IMG/VR virus record: IMGVR_UViG_3300025141_000107
Location: 1-58,111 of that record
DNA: 58,111 nucleotides
Strand: one strand, 5' to 3'
From: a virus
In this document: piece after piece, positions 42,179 through 51,873 of the stretch
Position numbering within the stretch: the first letter of the stretch is position 1
Layout of the letters: the number at the start of each line of letters is the position of its first letter
Notes under the pieces: generated by a model
Told to the model about the DNA's origin: nothing
Database searches by the model: none
What the model saw: only the letters and a program-made list of their open reading frames with translations
Translations under genes and position numbers: made by a program

Positions 42179-42700
42179 AGAGCTTACAAATCTCTTTCCA
42201 AATGTATGTGCAGGTGACTCACTCTTATACAGGCACATAGCATCCTGCTTGTAGTGATAGAATTCATGTGCAACTGTCTCATAAATACCTTCACTTGGTT
42301 GATCAATTCCAATATAAAGCTCAGCAGTATCACCACTGTGAAAAGAGTCATATGACCCCCAAATATCCTTATCGTTCCACCTCTGCCAGTCTAAAAAATG
42401 CATTACATCCCTGTCTAAAAGCACTTTATCATCAAGAAGATATAGTTCAACCTTTAGATCTTTACACGGCTTCATATTGTGAAAGTTAATACTTTCTAGT
42501 ACAGCTGGCAATATTCCAATAACTATCTCAGCTTTTTGTGGAGACTCAGCATATATTTTAATATCACCATACGAATATTGAGTAAATTCAACATTGTCAA
42601 ATAGTTTATCATGATAATTTTCTATTTTTTCTCGTGCAAAAGCACTACTTGACAATGTTGAAAAAGTAAAGAAAACGAGAAATAGTATTTGTTTAAACAT
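42173..42700 (-). CDS. Exported zincin-like metalloprotease
   Basis: A protein of 175 residues on the minus strand. ATG 42700 is chosen because it begins a clear signal peptide (MFKQILFLVFFTFSTLSSSA-like, cleavage near residue 22); the frame is open 13 residues further. H145-E-F-Y-H149 within IYETVAHEFYHYKQD is a zinc-binding HExxH. It would act in the periplasm or outside. Convergent with its left neighbour and divergent from its right. Confidence 0.7.
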   Translation of the reverse strand: MFKQILFLVFFTFSTLSSSAFAREKIENYHDKLFDNVEFTQYSYGDIKIYAESPQKAEIVIGILPAVLESINFHNMKPCKDLKVELYLLDDKVLLDRDVMHFLDWQRWNDKDIWGSYDSFHSGDTAELYIGIDQPSEGIYETVAHEFYHYKQDAMCLYKSESPAHTFGKRFVSSL

Positions 42701-42743
42701 AATTAATTGTATATAGATTTTTTCAAATTTACAAGGCATAGTA

Positions 42744-43916
42744 ATGAAATTCTCAGAGAGCTATTTAAAAAGAATTATCAAGGAAGAAGTTTCAAAAAGC
42801 TTTCAAATTCTCAACGAGGATGAGTGGCAGTGGGATAATGACGCCTGGGAGTGGATAACAGGGGATCCTAATATAAATACGACAGCTAGTCGGGTAGGTG
42901 CTAATCTGGGCCAAGCTGCCAATGCACCAGGCGAGGCAGTTCAGGCAGGCGCGAAGAAAATTGATAAATATATACTAGACCCGTTACTAGATGAGTGGGA
43001 GGGCCGTCACATTCCGATGCCGGGATGGCTATACGATGCTCTTGAAGCATCGCCTGAACTTGCGAAGAAACTAGCAGTTGCTGCGGGCGAAGAGATAGAA
43101 GATGAGTGGAAAGGCGGGCACTTTCCTCTTCCTACATGGGCATATGAGCTAGGTGACTGGGTAGCAGATACCCCAGAGAGAGCAGCCACTACTCATGATC
43201 TTAAGCTTGTCCAAGCGCCGCCTGCAAGATCAGACTTTAGTGGAAATTTATCTGGAAAGAAGTTTGTGCAATCATCTGATCTAGAGACATCTAGCTATTA
43301 TGAGGCTATTCATAAATTTTTTGATAAACAAAAACGAATCGAGTTATCAAACATTACTATGATTAAGGATCCATGGCAACATAAAATTCACGAAGATTTC
43401 GCAATGTTTCCCGGATTAATGTGGGGACCAGAGCCTTCAAAGGCCTGGGGAAGCTATCAACCTCAGGTTACGTGGTTGGCAAATAGACTTTTAAAACACG
43501 GTCTGTCGGGAGAGGAAAATATAAAATATGTTCTTCAGGCGTACAAGCCACCCGATGAATGGGAATTGGGTGATGGTGAGCCCCCTAGTGCTATGCCAGA
43601 ATTTGTAAGTCCATACTGGTATACAGAAAGATATGCAATTGATTGGGCTAAGAAAATTCATGATGAGCAGACTAGGATTGGCACTGCTGATTCTGACAAT
43701 GCAATGTTTGGAATTTATGAGTGTAGGTATAAAATGGCATTTCCTCGAGAACAGCTTGACTATATTGGAACTGCTCTAGGCAGTGTTGGAGATATGCTGG
43801 CACGAGACTTTCTTGACCCAGTACAAGAGGACTATCAGAATTGCAATGTTGTAGGAAAAACTGATGATCCAAGATTTGTAGATTCTAATAGCAGAATGAT
43901 TTTTATAAGCTATTAG
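42744..43916 (+). CDS. Leader protein, large, Trp-rich
   Basis: A protein of 390 residues starts at ATG 42744. The leader is MKFSESYLKRIIKEEV, then ILNEDEW with an L-N-E site. The body contains two similar segments (DEWEGRHIPMPGWLYDALEA near 85 and DEWKGGHFPLPTWAYELGD near 120), a short internal duplication. The rest is unrecognised. Its stop overlaps the convergent gene's end. Confidence 0.65.
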   Translation: MKFSESYLKRIIKEEVSKSFQILNEDEWQWDNDAWEWITGDPNINTTASRVGANLGQAANAPGEAVQAGAKKIDKYILDPLLDEWEGRHIPMPGWLYDALEASPELAKKLAVAAGEEIEDEWKGGHFPLPTWAYELGDWVADTPERAATTHDLKLVQAPPARSDFSGNLSGKKFVQSSDLETSSYYEAIHKFFDKQKRIELSNITMIKDPWQHKIHEDFAMFPGLMWGPEPSKAWGSYQPQVTWLANRLLKHGLSGEENIKYVLQAYKPPDEWELGDGEPPSAMPEFVSPYWYTERYAIDWAKKIHDEQTRIGTADSDNAMFGIYECRYKMAFPREQLDYIGTALGSVGDMLARDFLDPVQEDYQNCNVVGKTDDPRFVDSNSRMIFISY

Positions 43917-45943
43917 TCATTCTCTATAGATAAGACTTCACTCAGCGCGTGAACAAGCATGGTTTCTTTAATTAGCAAGTCTGATGTCTCATACTCCCAG
44001 TCATCATTACACTTTTGGGCAAGAATATTTAATTGTTGTTCAAAATCGAAGTCTCCAGATCTCTGTGCGCCGCCATAGGCCATCCTACCCTCCCATGATT
44101 CAGGATCAACTCGAATATGAGGGGATATTATTTCCCAGTCATCGTCACTAGAGAGAGGATTGATCTTTAGTGTATCTGGCTGGTGAAATTCCTTGCCAGT
44201 GGGCTTGTATTTACATTTCACCTGCAAGGCTCTACCAGCACTTGTTGGTATAAATGCAGATCTGGTTCCGTTAAATTGATTTGCTGCGACGCCCACACCA
44301 GTCATGAATTTTCTTACAGACTTTCCATCAACAGGGAAGGGATATATCTGAGGCCTGCATGTGTAGAAAATAGAGGGACATGGTTTTAACTCACCGTATA
44401 ACTTGCCTCGAATTTCCTCCGCATCACCAATAAATGGTACTGCTGTTGTTGAAACAACTTCGGGTTTTTCCTCCTCCGCACGTCGGATTCTCTCAGCTTT
44501 TTTCTCCTCCACACTCATTTCCGCTTCCTTGCCCAGTTCCATACCAAGCGTATGTTGAATTTTTTCTACTGAGGACTTTGAAGGATCGAATCTTCTACCG
44601 CATCTGTCATCTGAATCTGTCCAGAATTTGAAGATGGTCCCGTCCAGGTGGTTGGACCAGTCAAGATCATCATAGGGTGGGAGATCTGCAATAGGCTCCC
44701 ATTTTGATTTAACGAGATCGACTATGCCAGTTTTTGAAGTATTTACACCAATATTTGAAATCTCTCTAGCAGCAGAGATTCTTTTTCCAGTCTTGATCTG
44801 AATATAATTTATTATAGACAGGTCTTCCCCGCTGGCAACTCTTTCAGCTGCTGCAGCAATGGAGTTCTCAATAAGAACATTTGCCATGAGTATTACAGTA
44901 GCAAGCCTGTTCTTACAGCCGCCATCTCTGCCGCCGCGAATATATTTTTCAATATTAGCAGAAGGTCTTGTTAAAAATCGTGCGAATTTTCTTCTAGATG
45001 CAAGCTTGTTTACATCTGACCAGTTTTCAAATTGACTTCTCGATCCATCCCATCCAATATAGTTTAGTGCCCTGAGACCCATACCATCTACAGTTCCCAG
45101 GGCTACCCCGGATAGAATGCGAGCCTTTTTTACAAGAGCAGCACTTTTAAGTTCATCAAATGTTTTTCCACAACTAATTCTTCCCTCATCCTCTGCCTGC
45201 TGAGGAGTTCCCCAGTCACGAATCTGCCCAGTGTCTTCAATATTATCATCTACGGGCAGAGCTGGATCTGGTATTGTAGCACCTATTGATAATTTTTTTG
45301 TAGAAGGCGCTGATACAACACGCCAGGTTCCGTCATAATTGTCTTCGTACGTAAATGGATCACCTTGCCTTTGAATTTTTCCAAGCTCAGTTCTTCCAGA
45401 TTCTATCCAGTAAACATCATTAGAATATGTTTTGTCAGTGCCATACAGATGATTATCAAACTTTACATTCATTGTCAAAGATCTTTCAGGCATATCAGAC
45501 ATTGATTCTCCGCCACCGTAGATCTGGGCAGATTCTCTAAGGAATACTCTTGATATCTTTATACTCTCGCCTAGTATCTCTGCGGGGTCGCCTCCCCTAC
45601 CGCTGCTATCTGTGTCAATTGGCGCGGGTGATTCTCCAGGTTTTGGCGGCACGGAACAGTCCCAACCAAACCCAAGGTTGGTAAATAGCTGCCAGGGTGA
45701 TGCTCGTATAGTGTTTTCTAGCTCAACCCAAAACAACCGTTGTACATTTTGAATATCCCAGCTGTATTTATTAAAAAAATCTATAAGGGCCGCTTCTTCT
45801 GACTCATCGAGATTTCCATGAAACTTAACGGCACCATGCAAAGCTTGTTCTATTGCTAGGAGTTTTGCTGCTGAGAGTGCACCCCTCCCTAGCCATGCTA
45901 GCCACGCTAGTTCATTTAATAATTTTTTACCTTTTTTCTGCAT
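43913..45943 (-). CDS. Large hypothetical protein
   Basis: A protein of 676 residues on the minus strand, one of the longest here, without a leader. The N-terminus is helical and Trp/Leu-rich (LLNELAWLAWLGRGALSAAK), not a clean signal peptide. The middle has strand-rich parts (YDGTWRVVSAPSTKKLSIG) and a charged coil (EEKKAERIRRAEEEKPE). The end has a leader-like amphipathic helix (DLLIKETMLVHALSEVL). A structural role is possible but unproven. Confidence 0.6.
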   Translation of the reverse strand: MQKKGKKLLNELAWLAWLGRGALSAAKLLAIEQALHGAVKFHGNLDESEEAALIDFFNKYSWDIQNVQRLFWVELENTIRASPWQLFTNLGFGWDCSVPPKPGESPAPIDTDSSGRGGDPAEILGESIKISRVFLRESAQIYGGGESMSDMPERSLTMNVKFDNHLYGTDKTYSNDVYWIESGRTELGKIQRQGDPFTYEDNYDGTWRVVSAPSTKKLSIGATIPDPALPVDDNIEDTGQIRDWGTPQQAEDEGRISCGKTFDELKSAALVKKARILSGVALGTVDGMGLRALNYIGWDGSRSQFENWSDVNKLASRRKFARFLTRPSANIEKYIRGGRDGGCKNRLATVILMANVLIENSIAAAAERVASGEDLSIINYIQIKTGKRISAAREISNIGVNTSKTGIVDLVKSKWEPIADLPPYDDLDWSNHLDGTIFKFWTDSDDRCGRRFDPSKSSVEKIQHTLGMELGKEAEMSVEEKKAERIRRAEEEKPEVVSTTAVPFIGDAEEIRGKLYGELKPCPSIFYTCRPQIYPFPVDGKSVRKFMTGVGVAANQFNGTRSAFIPTSAGRALQVKCKYKPTGKEFHQPDTLKINPLSSDDDWEIISPHIRVDPESWEGRMAYGGAQRSGDFDFEQQLNILAQKCNDDWEYETSDLLIKETMLVHALSEVLSIEND

Positions 45944-46030
45944 GTAGGTAGTTTTACCTTGTTATTGGATTAAACCTTTGCTTGATAATAATTATTTTAG
46001 AAAACTGTAATTTATATGGAGAATTTTATT

Positions 46031-48319
46031 ATGTATAAAATTTCTGAAGAAGTGCTGCGACAGTTCATTAGAGAGAGAATTTTATCTGCGTACGGAGCTT
46101 ATGATACATCCCACCCTGGTAAAAATGTTTTAAATGAGGGAGCAAGATGGAATATTGTCTGGACTCCTATGAAAAAACATCTTCTATCAGTAATAAACAA
46201 GGCTGCATGGGTTTCGTTCCCAATATCCAAGGCTTGGTTTCATAATGTTCGTAAACAGATGGTCAGCCCAAAGACCGTTCAGGGACTACTTGACAATGCT
46301 GCAAGCACAAGAATCCGCCAGGTATACGGAAGCCCACATACCAAGATGTTTAACCAGTTTGTAGATGATGGAATCATCGTGAAGCGGACCGTGCCTACCG
46401 GTCATCCTTTGCACGGTCTTGCTGACAACCCAGCTCCAAACAAGGTTTGGGCAATAAAAGGTCCAGGCGGTGAAGCGGCTCACTATAGTCCTGATACCTT
46501 TCTTGATCATGCTGTATCTGTAAGGCATCAAATGACAGATGTCACAGACCCAGTGACTGGGATCGTCAAGCCTGTATATACACCCAAAAAATCTGGATTT
46601 GATTATGCCCAGAACCTGAAGTATTCCAAAGACTACACGCTCGACGGCTTCGCAAAACTTAAATGGGATCCAAAACAGTGGGCATCATTGCTGATGTTGG
46701 TCGGCACAGTTTCGCTTGATGACTACATTTGGGAAACGGTGTTTGGTTGGAGCCCTGGAGACTCCCTTCTAGATAATACTTTATTCAGAGCATCATCGGC
46801 TTTAGGCCTTGGAGACAAAGGTTCTACGAAATTTTTAAGAGAATGTCTAAGTGTGAAAACTTACAATGATGCGTATGATATATCTACAGATCAATCATTT
46901 GTTCAGTCAGTTAGTGTACAGTGCACGGGTATGGAAAAGCCAGTTCCCATGCTAGCGATCGGCGGTGCGTTCATCCTATTCGACCCAGGGACTGGGAGGG
47001 TTCAGCAAGATCGGGTGGGTATGCCGGCGCTCACGGCAGCACTTGACAGTGTTGTAAAAAGTATTGGAAGAACTAGTTTGATCCATGTTCTCCTTGGATC
47101 ACCCGCTGAGAAAAACACAGCCGGGAATATCATCAGCACGGACGCGTATCTGGGTGCCGATGGCCGCCATGCTCTCCAATCAGCGGCGAGCCAAATTAGT
47201 ACGGTAGCTGAACGGATCGCTGCGATGCCTCAGCCGCACGGTGCAAAAAAGACCCCGATAACAATACTAGATGTATCAGCAGCATTTAAGAATACCGACG
47301 CTTCAGAAGAAGACGCAGAATCTTTCATTGAAGCATTTGAATCCTTTTGGGATATTGTTCCAGCAGCCGTCGGGGTGGCTGTCGATGGGCTGAAGCTGCT
47401 GGGTGTGTCAGCATCGGATGCTGCCAATATAAGGGGTCAAGTGGAATCAGAGTTAAAAATAAGAGAAGCATTTTTAAAAATCTTTCAAGACATAGAAGAA
47501 AGATTTTATGTTCTGAACATCAGAGATTACGTCGCACATAAAGGGCCGCCGACCAGATCTGATAGTTTTGAAGAGGCAGAAGATGAGCTCATAGCTGCAG
47601 AGAGTGGTGTATCGGGTCTGGTAGAAAAGACAGTAGCTGCGATGGCGAATCTTTCAGATTCTCTTGCTGCAGGAGATAACTGTACAAGTCTGCTATCAAA
47701 AATAGATTCAAATGTCGAAGAGATTGGTCTGGGCTATTCTGCGATGTTCTACGCTGCAGAGGGCTTCAATCCATACGCTAATGCAGAAGATTCTTCAGCC
47801 GTTGGTGCCGCAATTACACGTGATCCCGAGCCTGGTACTGACCTGGTCGGCGCAAACCCGCATGCCGCACTTGTTGCTACGCTTGTAGATGATGGTGTGG
47901 CGGTAATTGATCTTCAGGCTGGGACTTGGGATAATGCGGCGGTGGCTGGATGGGTTAATACCTGGTTTACAAGAAATAGTAATGCACTTACAGAGTCTAA
48001 AAATGGAAAAGCAGCGGTTGCATTTTATAAAAGGGCTACATGTACTGAAGGTGATGATAACTGCCCAGGCATAGTCAAAGATGGTTCAGGTTACGTTGAC
48101 TTTTTTAAGAGGCTCGTGGTGGACAATCTTGGAGAAGCACAGTTCGACGCTAACGACGAGCAGCTGCCTGGGGCTGCATTTACGGGCGAAAACCTGGGCC
48201 CCAGACGGGCTATGATGCTCTATTGGCTTGGGAATGGTCAGAAGACCAAGACAAAGAATATTCCGCAGACGCCTGAGAAGATGATGCCTCTTATCACTAA
48301 AATAATTTTATCGAATTGA
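46031..48319 (+). CDS. Large leader protein
   Basis: A protein of 762 residues from ATG 46031; ATG 46016 is in frame, but GGAG lies 9 bases before 46031 and the leader MYKISEEVLRQFIRERIL starts there. VLNEGARWN follows with an L-N-E site. The body is Ala/Gly-rich, mixed alpha/beta, with Cys pairs near the end (CTEGDDNCPG). No known domain is recognised. Its size and composition suggest a virion or ejection protein (inference). Confidence 0.65.
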   Translation: MYKISEEVLRQFIRERILSAYGAYDTSHPGKNVLNEGARWNIVWTPMKKHLLSVINKAAWVSFPISKAWFHNVRKQMVSPKTVQGLLDNAASTRIRQVYGSPHTKMFNQFVDDGIIVKRTVPTGHPLHGLADNPAPNKVWAIKGPGGEAAHYSPDTFLDHAVSVRHQMTDVTDPVTGIVKPVYTPKKSGFDYAQNLKYSKDYTLDGFAKLKWDPKQWASLLMLVGTVSLDDYIWETVFGWSPGDSLLDNTLFRASSALGLGDKGSTKFLRECLSVKTYNDAYDISTDQSFVQSVSVQCTGMEKPVPMLAIGGAFILFDPGTGRVQQDRVGMPALTAALDSVVKSIGRTSLIHVLLGSPAEKNTAGNIISTDAYLGADGRHALQSAASQISTVAERIAAMPQPHGAKKTPITILDVSAAFKNTDASEEDAESFIEAFESFWDIVPAAVGVAVDGLKLLGVSASDAANIRGQVESELKIREAFLKIFQDIEERFYVLNIRDYVAHKGPPTRSDSFEEAEDELIAAESGVSGLVEKTVAAMANLSDSLAAGDNCTSLLSKIDSNVEEIGLGYSAMFYAAEGFNPYANAEDSSAVGAAITRDPEPGTDLVGANPHAALVATLVDDGVAVIDLQAGTWDNAAVAGWVNTWFTRNSNALTESKNGKAAVAFYKRATCTEGDDNCPGIVKDGSGYVDFFKRLVVDNLGEAQFDANDEQLPGAAFTGENLGPRRAMMLYWLGNGQKTKTKNIPQTPEKMMPLITKIILSN

Positions 48320-48343
48320 AAACTCAAGTGAGAATTTAAAAAC

Positions 48344-51025
48344 ATGAATATAACAGAATCACAGTTTAGAGAACTAGTCAGATCAGAAATAATAAGAAGA
48401 AACAAAGGGTCTCTGAATGAGGGTCTCCATAGTCTTATAACCCAAGAGTATGGGTTGCAGTGGGGTGGCTCTTTGCAGAACTCTGATACAAGAAAAACTT
48501 GGGCGAAAAATCTAGGCTACCCAGAAGAACGGCTCGCGTCGATAGGTACCACGAAGGGCAACATCGCTTTTGAGAAATGGCTACGGGATACATACCCGCC
48601 TGGAAAAGGCGATAATAATAAAACAGTCAAAGCCGCTGTAAGTGAGCCGGTGGAACAACAGACTAAGAGTGACACGGCTACAGCAGGTGGCACTGTAGCT
48701 GATCTAGTCAAGATGATCACGACGCCAGGTGGCACTCTGACTGACGGCGGAAAGTTATTCACTGTATTATTAGACAGAGTAGGTCAGACAGGTAAACTTT
48801 ATATAAAAGCAGGCGGGACAGAAATCAGTTTACGCAACGTCGTTGTCCCTGCTGGGGGTGGTTCATTTATTAACCATGTCAAAAAGCTTAAAGCTTCTGA
48901 TAAAATATCTTCACTAGTTTCAGACCCGCAAACTGCATGGGTTGCAGTGTTGTACGCTTGTTTGGAGGCATCTAAAGCCTTGCCTCAGTTGTCTCCCCAG
49001 CTGGCGGCCATGCTCGATGCAGGGCAGTGGGAAAGCATCCAGACGTATCTTGATGCTGTGAACAAGCTTCAATCTTTGAAAGATATCGGGATAAGCTTCA
49101 TTATAAAGGCTGCAGAAGCAAAGAAGTGGGGCAAGGATCTTGAATGGAAACGAGCCGCGAAAGACGGACCTGATGTCTTTGTGGCAACAGCTGATGTTGA
49201 TATACAGGCTTTATCAGGAAATAAGCTAAAGGGAGCCAAGCCCTGGACTATTAAATATTATATTGGGCAGGGCGAGAAGCCATCTATCAATATCAAATCC
49301 TCTGATGGTGACGGAAAAGAGCTGTATATGCAAGGTGATAGCAAGTCACAATTCGACTATATTGTGGATAATATAGGCACCTACGCCGAAGTCAAGGCAA
49401 AAGTCGTGGAGGCTGAAGGTGGTGGTGACGATGACGGCGGTGCTCAAGTAAGGGACCCAGAGGTTGTCGGTGGCAAAATTGACAAAGATAAGAAGCTAGT
49501 AACGAAATTGTGGCCAGTAAGATATGACGGTGATGGTGAGGTAGCATTCAACATTCGACTTCCGGCAGCATATGTTAATGCTGGACGCAAGTTCCAGTCT
49601 GTAGATAGGAAACTTGGACTATTTGACAAAGAGGTTCTCTCGAAGGTAAATGCTGCAAATTTAGCTGTGCCCGATAGTGAAAAAGGTTTCACAATCAGGT
49701 GGGGTAAGTACAATGGTATGCCTACTGATTATACCTCTATATTCAAAGAAACGGAGGTCACCTCCATTGAGAACATAGAAGAGATTAGGCTAGATGTTCA
49801 AAAGCTTAAGAAGATAAGCGAGGCTGAGTCACAGGTGAAACAGGTTTATAATATACTTGTGGCCTACAAGAAGCAACTCAGAGCTCAGATAAAAAATTAC
49901 CAGAGTCACGGTAGTGAAGACTGGCATAGCACGGAATTCGCGAAGAGCATGTCTGATAGTTTGAAAGTTGTTAATAACATTATCAAAAAAATGGAGGAAT
50001 CGCTGTGGGATGAATTAAAAGTTGTTCTTAGAAATGGTACAACACGGAAGCTCTATAGGCCACACAAGAATGCACTTGGTTCCAGCATAATGAAGCAAAT
50101 TGACAATGTGATGCAGAATTTAAATCACGAAAAATATGAAACTGCAAAATACAAAAAAGGAAAGCAGACACCTAAGCGAATGTTACAGTGGGTAGATCCA
50201 GGAAACGACTCTAACACAAGATATGTTCCGCCTAAGCCCGCGAATGAAAATATAACAAGAAATCTATTGGACACCATAGAGTCACTAATCTTAGAAGAAT
50301 TATCAAAAAAAAAAGTAGTTAGTGAAAAAGTATACAATAGAAATCTAACAACATCGATTTATAGGGTGCCAGAGCCGGGACGCGGCGTAAAGCTGTCATC
50401 AATGAAAGGATCAATTAAAAAGTATGGTGTTTTAGCTGTTGGTGCTGCTGCTGGCTATAAGCTTGGTGATAATAAGGATTCTAGACTCAATCCACCTATT
50501 GTGACTAATCATATTGAAGTATCATCTGATGCTGGCGGAAGACATGATCCAACTGACATGACCAGGTACAAGATGCACCATGGCGTGGATATTCCGGTCT
50601 CTTCTGGAACACCTGTCTACGCAGTAGGACCTGGCACAGTGGCGGAGGTAGCCGGGGTTTCTAGTCCGCATACAGGTTGGGGTTGCTTTGTTAAGATTAC
50701 ACACACTGGGCTGGATTTCACAACGACACGATATGCTCATCTTTCTAGTGTGAGTGTAAAGGTGGGTGATACTATAGGAAAAGAACGCCTTATTGGTCTG
50801 TCTGGTGGGACAAAAGACGAACCTTGCGCTGGAAAATCAACTGGGCCTCATCTTCACTTTTCAATTGATGAAAGTGCTGATAGAGCTGTATATGACAACT
50901 TTTTTGGCCAGGCTGGAAGATGGCAAAGCGAACCCGGAGCGACAGGCTGGGGTGCTGAGGAATTTGAAAAAGAGTACAGAAGTTCGGAAGATTGGGGTGA
51001 TTCTGAATTTGAAAAAGATCCTTGA
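48344..51025 (+). CDS. Large leader protein with C-terminal M23 peptidase
   Basis: A protein of 893 residues starts at ATG 48344. The leader is MNITESQFRELVRSEII, then SLNEGLH. From about 20-85 a domain with LQWGGSLQNSDTRKTW resembles a small helical binding domain. A degenerate second leader lies near 634-653 (NITRNLLDTIESLILEEL). The C-terminal M23 domain has H746-G-V-D749, the G-x-P-V-Y-A-V turn, H-L at the active-site loop and H836-L-H838-F. A virion-associated peptidoglycan hydrolase is the best guess. Confidence 0.8.
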   Translation: MNITESQFRELVRSEIIRRNKGSLNEGLHSLITQEYGLQWGGSLQNSDTRKTWAKNLGYPEERLASIGTTKGNIAFEKWLRDTYPPGKGDNNKTVKAAVSEPVEQQTKSDTATAGGTVADLVKMITTPGGTLTDGGKLFTVLLDRVGQTGKLYIKAGGTEISLRNVVVPAGGGSFINHVKKLKASDKISSLVSDPQTAWVAVLYACLEASKALPQLSPQLAAMLDAGQWESIQTYLDAVNKLQSLKDIGISFIIKAAEAKKWGKDLEWKRAAKDGPDVFVATADVDIQALSGNKLKGAKPWTIKYYIGQGEKPSINIKSSDGDGKELYMQGDSKSQFDYIVDNIGTYAEVKAKVVEAEGGGDDDGGAQVRDPEVVGGKIDKDKKLVTKLWPVRYDGDGEVAFNIRLPAAYVNAGRKFQSVDRKLGLFDKEVLSKVNAANLAVPDSEKGFTIRWGKYNGMPTDYTSIFKETEVTSIENIEEIRLDVQKLKKISEAESQVKQVYNILVAYKKQLRAQIKNYQSHGSEDWHSTEFAKSMSDSLKVVNNIIKKMEESLWDELKVVLRNGTTRKLYRPHKNALGSSIMKQIDNVMQNLNHEKYETAKYKKGKQTPKRMLQWVDPGNDSNTRYVPPKPANENITRNLLDTIESLILEELSKKKVVSEKVYNRNLTTSIYRVPEPGRGVKLSSMKGSIKKYGVLAVGAAAGYKLGDNKDSRLNPPIVTNHIEVSSDAGGRHDPTDMTRYKMHHGVDIPVSSGTPVYAVGPGTVAEVAGVSSPHTGWGCFVKITHTGLDFTTTRYAHLSSVSVKVGDTIGKERLIGLSGGTKDEPCAGKSTGPHLHFSIDESADRAVYDNFFGQAGRWQSEPGATGWGAEEFEKEYRSSEDWGDSEFEKDP

Positions 51026-51038
51026 TCTCTATTGATTT

Positions 51039-51536
51039 TTACAGGATACCGTTTCTAAATATTCTTGATTCATATATTGAATTTCTGTAATCTTCGCTCT
51101 GAGCGTAGGCCTTTATGATCTCTCCAGCCTTTGCATTAGCCTCATCTTCAATTTCACCACCGATATCCTGCACAGGAAACTCTATTCTGTCTTCAAGCAT
51201 CTGTGACATGTGTGTCATCTCATGTGCTATGGACCTGCAGATATCAACTACTGCCCTTGCTTTTCCGTATATTGATATTTTATGATTCTGCGGGTCGTAC
51301 GATGCAGTTGTTCTTATACCTGAGTCATCTCTATTATCTGATATCAGTATCTTGATCGGATGATCTATTTTTAAAAACTGGGCACAAAAGTTACAAAAAT
51401 CTTCAATAATGTGTAGATTATCATTACATCTTTCAAGTGACGGTGAGACTGATACGTCGACCAGACAATTAGGTGAAATTTGATTTTCCACCTCTTCTCT
51501 TATGATTCGTATTAACTTTTCAGATGTGATTTTCAT
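51039..51536 (-). CDS. Leader protein with HExxH zincin motif
   Basis: A protein of 165 residues on the minus strand starts at ATG 51536. The leader is MKITSEKLIRIIREEVE, showing that leader genes also occur on this strand. H105-E-M-T-H109 in RSIAHEMTHMSQ is a zinc-binding motif, and E-I-E-D-E-A-N-A near 127-135 may give the third ligand (SprT or ImmA-like arrangement). Cys residues are present in the middle. A protease packaged in the virion is the inference. Confidence 0.7.
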   Translation of the reverse strand: MKITSEKLIRIIREEVENQISPNCLVDVSVSPSLERCNDNLHIIEDFCNFCAQFLKIDHPIKILISDNRDDSGIRTTASYDPQNHKISIYGKARAVVDICRSIAHEMTHMSQMLEDRIEFPVQDIGGEIEDEANAKAGEIIKAYAQSEDYRNSIYESRIFRNGIL

Positions 51537-51594
51537 TCGTGTAAACCCGCCAGGCGTTTTATATAATTATATAAAATATTCTAAAGGAATTTCG

Positions 51595-51873
51595 TTGAAT
51601 AGAAAAACCCTTATAGCAAAAATTAAAATGATAGAGATGGGAATAGTGCCAGCTCTAAACGGTTTTGAGCTACACACACAGCTAGAGTCACTAAGCGAGC
51701 CCGATAGAAGAATCGTGAAGAGAAAGTTTAGAAAGGTGTGGAGAAAAATTAGAAAAAGTGATCCGTCTTTTTCATACCTGATGGGTGATAAAAAAGGTGT
51801 AACTCCGACTAGAAGCCAAAAAAGAAATAGAACTGCGGTTGTAGTTGCAAAGATTGTCAAGGATATAGGCTAA
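51595..51873 (+). CDS. Small basic protein
   Basis: A protein of 92 residues from TTG 51595 with AAAGGA upstream; the frame is open to 51502 but overlaps the divergent gene's start. It is basic (KRKFRKVWRKIRKSDPSFS, SQKRNRTAVVVAKIVKD). The family is unknown; DNA or RNA binding is possible. Its 3' end overlaps the convergent protease gene by four bases. Confidence 0.55.
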   Translation: MNRKTLIAKIKMIEMGIVPALNGFELHTQLESLSEPDRRIVKRKFRKVWRKIRKSDPSFSYLMGDKKGVTPTRSQKRNRTAVVVAKIVKDIG

